A stretch of 64,000 bases of DNA from Bacteroidota bacterium (GTDB lineage Bacteria > Bacteroidota > Bacteroidia > Chitinophagales > Chitinophagaceae): contig JAFDXN010000030.1 in assembly GCA_018267915.1 (NCBI GenBank), forward strand, positions 1-64,000, in the 5' to 3' direction. A program made the translations under genes and the position numbers. Positions 9,333 to 17,086 of this stretch are shown in pieces (the first letter of the stretch is position 1; the number at the start of each line of letters is the position of its first letter). The notes beneath the pieces are model-generated. The model was not told the DNA's origin. It ran no database searches and worked only from the letters and a program-made list of their open reading frames with translations.

Positions 9333-9974
9333 TTATTTGGCAGTGAGATATTTCCAGACCGGAACAGCCAGTACCGAACCGGCAACCGGAGCAGCAATAT
9401 AGAGCCACAGATGCTCCATATGGCCTGAAACTATAGCCGGAGCAAATGAGCGGGCGGGGTTCATGGATGCTCCGCATATGGGCCCGGCAAACATGGCCTC
9501 GAGCGCTACAACCGAGCCTATGGCAAGGCCAGCAAACATACCTTGCTCCTTGCTGCCGCTGGCTACATTGACGATGACCAGCATGAGGAAAAATGTTAAA
9601 AGGAACTCCAGCATAAAGGACTGCATATCGGACCCTGCCGGAAGTGTAGCGCCGAGAAGTTTATCGGCCGGGAATAGAAATCTTAGCGTAAAGCTGGCGA
9701 ACAATGCGCCGGCTAACTGACTGATGATGTAGGGCCCCAATTGCTTAAGCGGGAACCGCCCGGCGACTGTAAATGCTATACTTACTGCCGGATTGAGATG
9801 TGCGCCGGAAATACTACCTAAGGCGTAGATCATGCTCATAACTATAAGCCCGAAGGTGATGGCGATGCCCACATGGGTGACAGCACCGCCTGAGGCATGA
9901 TCTATAACAATTGCACCCGTTCCGCAAAAAACGAGTGCAAATGTTCCTATAAGTTCAGCAACATACTTTCTCAT
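9333..9974 (-). CDS. MIP-family aquaporin of the arsenic operon
   Basis: A 213-residue membrane channel of six predicted helices. Both family motifs are present: HLNPAVS (NPA at 61-63) and SMNPARSF (NPA about 172-174). ATG at 9974 is preferred to an upstream TTG two codons earlier. It is the last gene of arsR-arsC-arsM-aqp, 9 bp after arsM. In known ars operons with an aquaporin in place of ArsB or Acr3 (the AqpS type), arsenite made by ArsC leaves the cell by facilitated diffusion. That role is inferred here from context, since the channel sequence alone does not prove arsenite selectivity. Confidence 0.88.
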   Translation of the reverse strand: MRKYVAELIGTFALVFCGTGAIVIDHASGGAVTHVGIAITFGLIVMSMIYALGSISGAHLNPAVSIAFTVAGRFPLKQLGPYIISQLAGALFASFTLRFLFPADKLLGATLPAGSDMQSFMLEFLLTFFLMLVIVNVASGSKEQGMFAGLAIGSVVALEAMFAGPICGASMNPARSFAPAIVSGHMEHLWLYIAAPVAGSVLAVPVWKYLTAK

Positions 9975-9983
9975 AAGCAATGG

Positions 9984-10820
9984 TTAGCAACAACCTGAGC
10001 CCGGCGTGCAACAGGCAGGCTTGCGTGCAAATACAGTGACACTATATATGCCTGTGCCGCTGTTCTTAAATGCATCTATTTCCTCCGCGCTTAAATAGGC
10101 CGAAAGAATATCGTTTGGTATAATGATCTCTTTTTCTTTCTGCAAGGTGATGGATTCAAAACCGGCATCCTTTATCAGGCCCAGGTATTCGTCTTTTTGT
10201 ATCGCACCGCTTACGCAGCCGGCATACATTTCGGCAGCCTTTTGGAGGTTGTCGGGCAAGTTGCCTACGAGCACAATATCGGAAATACTGAAATGCCCAT
10301 TGGCTTTGAGCACACGGAATATTTCCTTTATCACATTCCTTTTATTGGGCACGAGATTGAGCACGCAATTGCTGACGATGACATCGGCCACATTAGCCGT
10401 CACGGGCATCTTCTCAATATCGCCCATGCGGAACTCCACGTTGTTGTAACCCAGCTTTTCGGCATTGGCCCGGGCCTTTTCTATCATTGCCTCGGTAAAG
10501 TCTATTCCTATTACTTTACCCGTTGGGCCAGTTTGTGAGCGCGCCACAAAGCAATCATTGCCCGCGCCGCTACCGAGATCAATTACCACATCGCCGGGTT
10601 TTATCTGCGCGTACTGTGTTGGCAGGCCACAGCCAAGGCCAAGATCGGCATCAGGGTTGTAACCTTCCATTTGTGAGTAGTCGTCGTTCATGATATTGTA
10701 GACCTCGGTACTGCAACAGCCCGAGCCGCAACACGAGGCGGCATTGGTGTCTTTGTCCTGCAAGGCTATCTCACTGTACTTTTGCCTTACGAGTTCTTTC
10801 AGTTCTTGCTCACTAGTCAT
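9984..10820 (-). CDS. arsM: arsenite methyltransferase
   Basis: A 278-residue SAM-dependent methyltransferase. The SAM loop is VIDLGSGAGNDCF. The Cys residues typical of ArsM arsenic binding occur in GLGCGLPT, SNCVLNL and AGCVSGA. Extra Cys-rich ends (CCGSGCC near residue 30 and a C-terminal CCTPGSGCC) may bind As(III). The enzyme methylates arsenite to methylated, partly volatile species in the cytoplasm. It sits 26 bp after arsC and 9 bp before the aquaporin. Confidence 0.93.
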   Translation of the reverse strand: MTSEQELKELVRQKYSEIALQDKDTNAASCCGSGCCSTEVYNIMNDDYSQMEGYNPDADLGLGCGLPTQYAQIKPGDVVIDLGSGAGNDCFVARSQTGPTGKVIGIDFTEAMIEKARANAEKLGYNNVEFRMGDIEKMPVTANVADVIVSNCVLNLVPNKRNVIKEIFRVLKANGHFSISDIVLVGNLPDNLQKAAEMYAGCVSGAIQKDEYLGLIKDAGFESITLQKEKEIIIPNDILSAYLSAEEIDAFKNSGTGIYSVTVFARKPACCTPGSGCC

Positions 10821-10846
10821 ATTTTTTAGTTTTTCAGTTCAATAAA

Positions 10847-11287
10847 TCACTTCCAATAACCGGGCTGGCCGGCAGCCTCTATAAATTTTGATATTGCTGC
10901 TTTTATCTCATCCCTTATCAACGCTATCTTCTGCAATTTTTCTTCTTCGGTCCCTTGCAGTGCGGATGGGTCTTCGAAGAACCAGGCTATCTTCTTTGTT
11001 TTGCCCGGAAATACGGGACATCGCTCCGCATTGGCTGCATCGCAAACTGTTATCACGGCATCGTAGGTTTTGCCTTGCTTTATGAATTCAGCTACTTCTT
11101 TTGTTCGACTGCCGCTTATATCTATACCTGCCTGTTGCATTGACTTTACTACCAGGGCATTTAGGTTCCCTTTTTCTATACCGGCACTCTCGGCCATGAA
11201 GCTGCCTTTGCCCAGCTCATTAAGAAAGGCTTCGGCCATTTGGCTGCGTGCGGAATTGTGTATGCAAACGAATAATACCGTTCTCAT
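10847..11287 (-). CDS. arsC: arsenate reductase, thioredoxin-coupled type
   Basis: A 146-residue low-molecular-weight phosphatase-fold protein. The P-loop CIHNSAR is at residues 8-14. The two further Cys of the thioredoxin-linked class are at 82 and 90 (VCDAANAERC). The acid loop FFEDPS follows. It reduces arsenate to arsenite using the Cys relay and thioredoxin. It is second in the ars operon, 12 bp after arsR. Confidence 0.93.
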   Translation of the reverse strand: MRTVLFVCIHNSARSQMAEAFLNELGKGSFMAESAGIEKGNLNALVVKSMQQAGIDISGSRTKEVAEFIKQGKTYDAVITVCDAANAERCPVFPGKTKKIAWFFEDPSALQGTEEEKLQKIALIRDEIKAAISKFIEAAGQPGYWK

Positions 11288-11299
11288 CGCTAAGTGCTA

Positions 11300-11629
11300 T
11301 TAACAACAGTCGGCTTTAAAAGACAACTCAGTAAAGAAGCCCGCGAACAGTTGCCTGAACCCGGCCCATACTTTGGGGTTGATGCAATAGCAAACGCTGG
11401 TGCCCTCAACCGTACCCTGTATAAGGCCTATATTTTTCAGTTCTCTTAAATGCTGTGAAATGGTGGGCTGGGCGAGGCCGAGCGTATCTACAAGGCTGCC
11501 GCAAACGCAAGCATTTGTTTTGAGCAGGTGCTGGAGGATAGCTATACGTGCGGGATGCCCTATAGCCTTTGCCATATTGGCCAGGTCGTTCTGCTTTTTT
11601 GTGAACAGATCGGTCTTCGTCGCTCCCAT
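11300..11629 (-). CDS. arsR: ArsR/SmtB metalloid-responsive repressor
   Basis: A 109-residue winged-helix protein. The classical ArsR metal-site signature ACVCGSLVD leads into the recognition helix (LAQPTISQHLRELKNIGLI). Further Cys are at SVCYC and the C-terminal DCC. It should repress the operon until As(III) binds. First gene of arsR-arsC-arsM-aqp; the operator presumably lies just upstream of 11629 but I could not pick out a clear dyad. Confidence 0.93.
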   Translation of the reverse strand: MGATKTDLFTKKQNDLANMAKAIGHPARIAILQHLLKTNACVCGSLVDTLGLAQPTISQHLRELKNIGLIQGTVEGTSVCYCINPKVWAGFRQLFAGFFTELSFKADCC

Positions 11630-11981
11630 TGCTTCATCTATTTATTGCAATATTACGATGAATAAATGAAATGCACAAATTTATCGGTCCGAAGGCCGTT
11701 TGAATATTCAACCCCTACGGGGTTGCGGTCATTTGATATGCATTTACCCCGGATTGCATCCGGGGCTACAGACAGGTCAGTCTTACGGACTTGGGTGAGG
11801 CAAATTAATTGTGCAGCACTAGTCTGCCAAGTACTAAAAATTATGCCGAGGTTCCCAGATTCCCTTGATTCTCTGAAGGCCGAGAGACTCAAGGGGTAAA
11901 GAACGGCACGAGAGGCACAAGTACGCCGCGCGCAAAGCTTTGCAGCATTCTTGCACCTACTGGGGCCCGCGCATCCAGATT
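11630..11981. other. intergenic region with two palindromes and a repeat copy
   Basis: 352 bp with no credible gene. It contains hairpins AACCCCtacGGGGTT (11710-11724) and CCCCGGATtgcATCCGGGG (11747-11765), of the kind recurrent between Bacteroidota genes. It also holds copy 2 of the 56-bp dispersed repeat (11909-11963). Confidence 0.6.
11909..11963. repeat. dispersed repeat, copy 2
   Basis: Begins CGAGAGGCACAAGTACGCC and matches 9122-9177 in the same orientation. The centre holds the palindrome GCAAAGCTTTGC, which is degraded in copy 1. Confidence 0.7.
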
Positions 11982-12566
11982 CTATTTGGTATTGTAGTGC
12001 TGCAAACGCTCTTTGTCCTTTTTTAAGTTCTTGAAAAAAGACGGCGTCAGACCTGTTACCTGCTTGAACTGTGAAGAAAGATGAGCCACGCTGCTGAAAT
12101 TGAGTCGGTAGCCAATCTCCGTTAATGAATGCTGAGCGTACAAGAGCAACTCTTTTGCTTTGCTGATGCGAAATTCGATAATGTATTTTTCCAAAGACTT
12201 ATTTTCTGCGGCAATAAAGGCATCGCTCACCAATTCGTAAGAACCCAGGCGGGAAGCAACCAACTGCGCAAACCGGAACTTGTCGGGGAAATCAAAGTTG
12301 CCGCTGTAAACTTCGGCCACCAGGTTTTTAACCCCGGTTACGAGCTTCACTTTCCTATTGATAAGCACCGAGAAACCGTGAACGCCAAGACGCCTTTCGA
12401 GCAAGGAGTTGTCAAAAGTAGCGGTCGGCTCAATAAGGGCCTCACCCAATGAAACGTCTATTGCTTTGTAACCCAATGTCTGCAACTCATCTTTAATTAC
12501 ATCGATACATCGGTTGCAGAGCATGCCTTTGATTGCAATGGTGGATACATGTGGATCGGTATTCAT
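11982..12566 (-). CDS. AraC-family regulator with N-terminal HMA domain
   Basis: A 194-residue protein starting at ATG 12566 (MNTDPHVSTIAIKG). The longer frame up to 12728 would run into the divergent gene's promoter. Residues 8-75 resemble a heavy-metal-associated domain with GMLCNRC (C17, C20). The C-terminal 100 residues are an AraC-type double HTH (LTEIGYRLNFSSVAHLSSQF). The fusion suggests direct sensing of Cu(I) or another soft metal through the CxxC. It is divergent from the multicopper oxidase, its likely target. Confidence 0.85.
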   Translation of the reverse strand: MNTDPHVSTIAIKGMLCNRCIDVIKDELQTLGYKAIDVSLGEALIEPTATFDNSLLERRLGVHGFSVLINRKVKLVTGVKNLVAEVYSGNFDFPDKFRFAQLVASRLGSYELVSDAFIAAENKSLEKYIIEFRISKAKELLLYAQHSLTEIGYRLNFSSVAHLSSQFKQVTGLTPSFFKNLKKDKERLQHYNTK

Positions 12567-12693
12567 GGCGCAAAGATGAGAAAGAGCGGCTGAGGGTGCC
12601 TTATATATTATTGTGGTCTTCTTACAAGATTCAGCAACGGGAATTTTGAAAAAGATGCCGGCTATAGTATAAAAAGCCCCACGGTAGCCGAGA

Positions 12694-12701
12694 TAGTTTT
12701 G
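12694..12701 (+). promoter_or_regulatory. -7 box of the multicopper oxidase gene
   Basis: TAGTTTTG followed by CA is a perfect TAnnTTTG box 21 nt before ATG 12723. Because it would lie at the very start of a frame beginning at 12699, it supports the later start. The same TAGTTTTGCA recurs before the metallothionein-like gene (14122). Confidence 0.6.
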
Positions 12702-12722
12702 CAGCCACAAAAACAGCATACA

Positions 12723-14099
12723 ATGCAAAGCGAAAACAAGACCGTAGTATATGAACTGGAAGCCAGCGAGTTTGACTGGCAGCTAAGGCCGGGTAAAACT
12801 GTTAAGGCATGGGGTTTCAACAAGCAGGTGCCGGGCCCGCAACTCAATGCACGCAAAGGCGATACCCTGGTAGTAAAGGTGAAGAACTCACTTAACGAGC
12901 CCACCATCGTACACTGGCATGGCATAAGGCTGCCGGCCGCTATGGATGGCACCGGGGAAACACAAAAACCGATACTGCCCGGTGAAACCTACGAGTACAG
13001 GTTCGTGGTGCCGGACTCAGGTACCTTCTGGTATCACTCGCATTATAACGAGACCTTGCAAATGGAACGTGGTATGTATGGCGGTATCGTAGTTGCCGGT
13101 AAAGACGATCCGACAGTAGATGCAGAGAGACTGCTGCTGATAGACGACATGCGCCTCACAGATACCGACGATCATGAGGAGCGTAACAAACTGGGCAAGT
13201 GGATAGAAAGGCACGACGGCAGGGAAGGGAATACCAGGCTCATTAACGGTAAGGAGGTAAGCACTTTCCACATGCACGCCGGACAAACGGAACGCTGGCG
13301 AATGGTAAATGCAGCAAGCGCAAGATACTTCCTACTCAACCTTGGGGGCAAACCTTTCAAAGTTATTGGCACGGATGGCGGGCTGCTTGAGCGCCCGATC
13401 GAGAAGACGGAATTACTTATCACTCCGGGTGAGCGTTACGACATCCTGGTGGGGCCATTCAACGAAGGAGACAATATCGCGATCGAGAACCTCGGTTACA
13501 ACCGGACTACTTTCCTGAAACCGAGAAGAGAAACTTACGCGCAACTGCATGTGGGGACCGAAAAAGATACAAAGTTGACAGTGCCGGCGCGGCTGTGCGA
13601 AATACCCCGGCTTGCAACAGCAACGGCAGTTGCAAACAGGAGTGTTAAACTATCAGTTGCCCCAAGTTTGAAAAATATACTTGACTTCCATGTAAATGGC
13701 CAGACCCATTGTAATGACCAACCTGTAAAAGTGGGTGACCTTCAAGTATGGGAGGTGAGCAATACCAGTCTTATGGACCATCCCTTCCACCTTCATGGCT
13801 TCTTCTTCCAGGTAATAGAAGAAAATGGAAAAGTGCCTGAATACTTAGCATGGAAAGACACCTACAATCTAAAGCCTAAGACGAAAATTAAAATAGCCTG
13901 GATAGCTGATGATCGCCCAGGAAAATGGATGTATCACTGCCATATACTGGAACACCATGCCGCAGGTATGATGGCGCATTTTGAAGTGGTGCGGCCCGGT
14001 CAACAGCCGATGAGACATACAGATCATAATTGCGGGTCGCACTCAAACGCGCATCCGCACAAAACAAAAAACTTGAAAACAATGACCGCCAATATGTAA
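12723..14099 (+). CDS. multicopper oxidase
   Basis: A 458-residue, three-cupredoxin-domain enzyme. It has the four copper motifs HWHG (residues 64-67), WYHSH (H106, H108), HPFHLHG (353-359) and YHCHILEHHAAGM (from H405). It probably oxidises Cu(I) or organic substrates with reduction of O2 to water. It lacks an obvious signal peptide or Tat motif, unlike most periplasmic copper oxidases, and ends in a His/Cys-containing tail (DHNCGSHSNAHPHK) that could bind metal. It is divergent from the HMA-AraC regulator, which suggests copper-induced expression. Confidence 0.9.
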   Translation: MQSENKTVVYELEASEFDWQLRPGKTVKAWGFNKQVPGPQLNARKGDTLVVKVKNSLNEPTIVHWHGIRLPAAMDGTGETQKPILPGETYEYRFVVPDSGTFWYHSHYNETLQMERGMYGGIVVAGKDDPTVDAERLLLIDDMRLTDTDDHEERNKLGKWIERHDGREGNTRLINGKEVSTFHMHAGQTERWRMVNAASARYFLLNLGGKPFKVIGTDGGLLERPIEKTELLITPGERYDILVGPFNEGDNIAIENLGYNRTTFLKPRRETYAQLHVGTEKDTKLTVPARLCEIPRLATATAVANRSVKLSVAPSLKNILDFHVNGQTHCNDQPVKVGDLQVWEVSNTSLMDHPFHLHGFFFQVIEENGKVPEYLAWKDTYNLKPKTKIKIAWIADDRPGKWMYHCHILEHHAAGMMAHFEVVRPGQQPMRHTDHNCGSHSNAHPHKTKNLKTMTANM

Positions 14100-14121
14100 C
14101 ACCCATACCTGGCCATGGTGG

Positions 14122-14129
14122 TAGTTTTG
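14122..14129 (+). promoter_or_regulatory. -7 box of the metallothionein-like gene
   Basis: TAGTTTTG followed by CA, identical to the box before the multicopper oxidase, 38 nt before ATG 14168. The preceding bases include the palindromic CCATGG/TGGCCA cluster, a possible regulator site. Confidence 0.5.
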
Positions 14130-14167
14130 CAACATCAAATTATTCATAACCAAAAAACAAAAAAACA

Positions 14168-14287
14168 ATGGAAACAACAAAGCCAAAATGCGTATGCGCA
14201 GAGTCGACAGGTAACAACCCAACATGTAAATGCGGCAGCAACTGCCCCGGAAAGGGCTGTACCTGCGGCTGCAATGGATGTGCCTGA
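14168..14287 (+). CDS. 39-residue Cys-rich metallothionein-like peptide
   Basis: A short frame ATG 14168 to TGA 14285-14287, giving 39 residues of which nine are Cys (positions 8, 10, 20, 22, 26, 31, 33, 35, 38). They are arranged as CxC, CxC...C and CxCxC clusters with many Gly and Lys and no aromatic residue, as in metallothioneins. It should chelate Cu(I), Zn or Cd in the cytoplasm. It has its own -7 box and is followed by a strong terminator. It lies between the multicopper oxidase and a Cys-tailed acetyltransferase. No homologue family is claimed; the call rests on composition and context. Confidence 0.75.
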   Translation: METTKPKCVCAESTGNNPTCKCGSNCPGKGCTCGCNGCA

Positions 14288-14302
14288 GTTTAATCAATGA
14301 GC

Positions 14303-14332
14303 GCCGGGGAAGCAGTTGCTTCTCCGGCTTTT
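14303..14332 (+). terminator. rho-independent terminator after the metallothionein-like gene
   Basis: Stem GCCGGGGAAGCA (14303-14314) pairs with TGCTTCTCCGGC (14317-14328) through one G-T wobble and is followed by TTTT. It separates the short gene from the acetyltransferase, or attenuates read-through. Confidence 0.8.
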
Positions 14333-14348
14333 AAAATTTAATAACACG

Positions 14349-15011
14349 ATGTCACTGTATACATTTACCACCAACAAAAAATTACCCGCTTTGCTGTATG
14401 CGGACGGGCTGCATATAGAGGAGAGCGCCGACATAAACTTGCTGGCTGCGATCAGTGGCGCCACTCAAGCGGAAATAACCACGCGTCTTGCTAACGACCA
14501 TGTGGCCTTTGTGGCCTTCATGAAAGGCGAGATCGCAGCCTTCGGGTGGATGGCGAGAGGTAAAGCGCGGATCGGGGAACTGAACCATGAATTCATCATA
14601 CCGGAAAGCAACAGGTACTTATGGAATTTCAGAACGCTTCCTGCTTTTCGCGGTCTCGGCATATATCCCGCCCTTCTGCAATACATTATTCAGTTCGAAA
14701 GCAGCCGGGCCGGGCGCTACTGGATCATACACGCGCCCGAAAACCGTGCATCTGAAAGCGGTATCCTGCGTGCGGGCTTTGAATATGTGGGAAAGCTTTT
14801 CGTGCAGGAAGATGGGTCAGTAGGGCTCAATGGGATGAGCGTGGATGACCATAGCGAACTGTTGCGCTACATGAGTTTCCTGCCTGCCGGGGAGTCCGGG
14901 ACAAGTTGCTGGAATTGCAGCAGTCCGTATCTTAAAAGACGCCAACCCGAATGCTGCTGCAAAGCATCAAAGAAGGAATGCAGCGGGCAAATGTTGGGTG
15001 TAGCAGCATAG
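14349..15011 (+). CDS. GNAT-like acetyltransferase with Cys-rich tail
   Basis: A 220-residue protein from ATG 14349 (MSLYTFTTNKKLP). The middle resembles a GNAT fold (YLWNFRTLPAFRGLGIYPALLQYII, with the acetyl-CoA loop RGLGIY). The last 35 residues carry seven Cys (TSCWNCSSPYLKR...ECCCKAS...C), a probable metal-binding tail. Substrate unknown. It follows the metallothionein-like gene by 61 bp, with a terminator between, so it is either a read-through product or separately transcribed. Its context suggests a place in metal stress, but that is inference. Confidence 0.7.
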   Translation: MSLYTFTTNKKLPALLYADGLHIEESADINLLAAISGATQAEITTRLANDHVAFVAFMKGEIAAFGWMARGKARIGELNHEFIIPESNRYLWNFRTLPAFRGLGIYPALLQYIIQFESSRAGRYWIIHAPENRASESGILRAGFEYVGKLFVQEDGSVGLNGMSVDDHSELLRYMSFLPAGESGTSCWNCSSPYLKRRQPECCCKASKKECSGQMLGVAA

Positions 15012-15036
15012 CTGTAACGGAGCGAGCCTCGTATTG

Positions 15037-16320
15037 TCAATGCGCGAAGTCCACATCAAAGTTCTTCATCCGTTCGGCAGGCGGGTTGAAATAGCCATAT
15101 TTCAGGTTGGGGAATTCTGCATGGATGAGTTCCATGAGTTGTACTACGCCCAGGCAATCGCCGGTTTCTGTAACGCCCATCTTGCCCAGGTACCAGTCGG
15201 GGTCGATGTTGAAGTTGCGCCACTGTATCATGCTCAGGCCTGTGTCTTTTATCAGAGCACGCAAGGCTTCGTATTCCTCCACGCTATCGGTCATGCCGGG
15301 AAATACGAAATAATTGATAGACGACCAGCCCCCGTAACGGTTCACTACCCGCAGGCTCTCCACGATGTCGTCAAAAACGTAGTTATTAGGCTGGTAGTAT
15401 TTAGTATAAATGTCGGGCTGCACAGAGTTCATGCTCACGCGGATGCTGTTAAGACCCACCTTCATCAGTTCTTCCACTGCTGCAGGGCGGCTGCCATTGG
15501 TATTGATATTGATGCTGCCTTTATCGGTATGCTTGCGTATCTCGATAATGGAATCGCGAATGGTCTCCCACATCAATAGTGGTTCACCTTCGCAGCCTTG
15601 TCCCCAGCTGATGATGGGGTAGGGTGCGGTCTCAAGATGCGGCACTGTGTATTCTACGATCTCGGCGGCGGTAGGCTTGAATGTGAGCCTGTCCTGTGTA
15701 GATACGATGGTTTCTTCTGCGGGCTGGAAGGATATACAGCCGATGCAATTGGCATTACATGCGGGCGACGATGGCACAGGGCATTCCCAGCGCCCCATGA
15801 AATAATTGCGGGCTGCAGGGCAGTGGTAAGTAAGCGCACAGTTCTCCGCCAGGTGTTTCACCAGCCTGTTGTGCGGGTAGGCCTCCAGCATATGCTTCAC
15901 GCCTTCCTGTACTTTGCCGGCATCGAAGCCGCTGCACTCCTGCCTGATATCGCGCTCGATACGGACGGCGGGTACGTAAAACTTATCGTTGTGCCAGCCT
16001 GTGGCCGTGTAGCAAAACAATGGCAGTGTAGGAGCATCAGGGCCTGTTTCGTATGCGGCCAGGTAAAGGCCGGTGTGCGCCGGCGGAATAAAAGCTGCTA
16101 CTGCCCAGCCTTTTTCGCAAAGGCGCATTTCCCCACTTTCCACGTCGATACCTATGCCTTGGCGGCCGGGCAGTTCGTACAGTGATCCGCCATCAGGCAG
16201 TTCTATCCATTCGCTCTCGTGTACCGGCACGGCATCCCAGCCATAGCGGCCCACAGCATAGAGGCTGGTGTCTTCGAAGATATTTCCCTTCCCGTCGGAG
16301 TACAGTACGTATGGAGACAT
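15037..16320 (-). CDS. radical SAM protein
   Basis: A 427-residue enzyme with the iron-sulfur motif CNANCIGC (C188, C192, C195). The usual strand-loop motifs follow (ISWGQGCEGEPLLMWE, SININTNGSRP, IRVSMNSVQPDIY). An unusually long N-terminal part of about 180 residues has extra Cys (CALTYHC) and may bind substrate. The reaction cannot be assigned. It is convergent with the acetyltransferase and followed upstream by a membrane protein gene in the same direction, 50 bp away. Confidence 0.85.
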   Translation of the reverse strand: MSPYVLYSDGKGNIFEDTSLYAVGRYGWDAVPVHESEWIELPDGGSLYELPGRQGIGIDVESGEMRLCEKGWAVAAFIPPAHTGLYLAAYETGPDAPTLPLFCYTATGWHNDKFYVPAVRIERDIRQECSGFDAGKVQEGVKHMLEAYPHNRLVKHLAENCALTYHCPAARNYFMGRWECPVPSSPACNANCIGCISFQPAEETIVSTQDRLTFKPTAAEIVEYTVPHLETAPYPIISWGQGCEGEPLLMWETIRDSIIEIRKHTDKGSININTNGSRPAAVEELMKVGLNSIRVSMNSVQPDIYTKYYQPNNYVFDDIVESLRVVNRYGGWSSINYFVFPGMTDSVEEYEALRALIKDTGLSMIQWRNFNIDPDWYLGKMGVTETGDCLGVVQLMELIHAEFPNLKYGYFNPPAERMKNFDVDFAH

Positions 16321-16370
16321 TTTAAGTCAAAATTCAAAAGTCAAAAATCAAAAGCAAAAGGTTGAAAATG

Positions 16371-17042
16371 TTACCAATTGCTCTTTTTGTGTTCGTTTTC
16401 TTTTACCTGTTTGGCGCAATAAGCTTCAAACTCATCTTTGCTGAATTCGGGCAGGGTCACATTCCACTGGTAGAGGTGATCGTCGTAACAGTCGATAGTG
16501 AGCACGCCGAAGCGCAGTAACACCTGCTGTACCTCGTTCCACTCCAGGCTGCGGCGGCGCGATGTGCCGGGCAGCGCTATACCCTGCTCGTCGATATGGA
16601 TGAACAGCATCCTGTTACGGCTGCCCTCCCACAAACTGGCCAATACCAGCGTTAATGCTAAGATACCGAAAATGCCGGCGGGCACCCACCATTTCGCCAC
16701 AACAAAATAGCCCGCATATACCAGCGCGCAGATGACCTCGATGATGCGAAACAGGCGATTGTTCTTCGGCTCTTTGAGCCAGCGGCCCCGAAACAAGGAA
16801 AAGAAGAGTATTACCAGCCCCGGCAGTATCATTGCCACGCCCCACTTCCTGAATTCCGGTATGGACGACTTATGCTGAGATGCAACAACGGTATAGAAGT
16901 AAAACACATAAGATAAAACGCCAAATGTCAGCAGGGCCAACCCCATCAAAAAGTGCAAAGCTACCGTCTGGTAGGGTTTCACTTTTTCTTCAGCAAGGCT
17001 CAGTGTAAACATGAGGGCAAAGGTAAGGATTATTGCAGGCAT
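16371..17042 (-). CDS. membrane protein with PH-like C-terminal domain
   Basis: A 223-residue protein with about five hydrophobic segments in the first 145 residues. The soluble end resembles bacterial PH-like domains (MLFIHIDEQGIALPGTSRRRSLEWNEVQQVLLRFGVLTID). No catalytic motif. It is divergent from the nucleotide cyclase with at most 44 bp between them. Function unknown. Confidence 0.65.
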   Translation of the reverse strand: MPAIILTFALMFTLSLAEEKVKPYQTVALHFLMGLALLTFGVLSYVFYFYTVVASQHKSSIPEFRKWGVAMILPGLVILFFSLFRGRWLKEPKNNRLFRIIEVICALVYAGYFVVAKWWVPAGIFGILALTLVLASLWEGSRNRMLFIHIDEQGIALPGTSRRRSLEWNEVQQVLLRFGVLTIDCYDDHLYQWNVTLPEFSKDEFEAYCAKQVKENEHKKSNW

Positions 17043-17086
17043 GGCGGTGTAGAACCAATTAAGTGAATATTGTATCTTGGCTGAAG

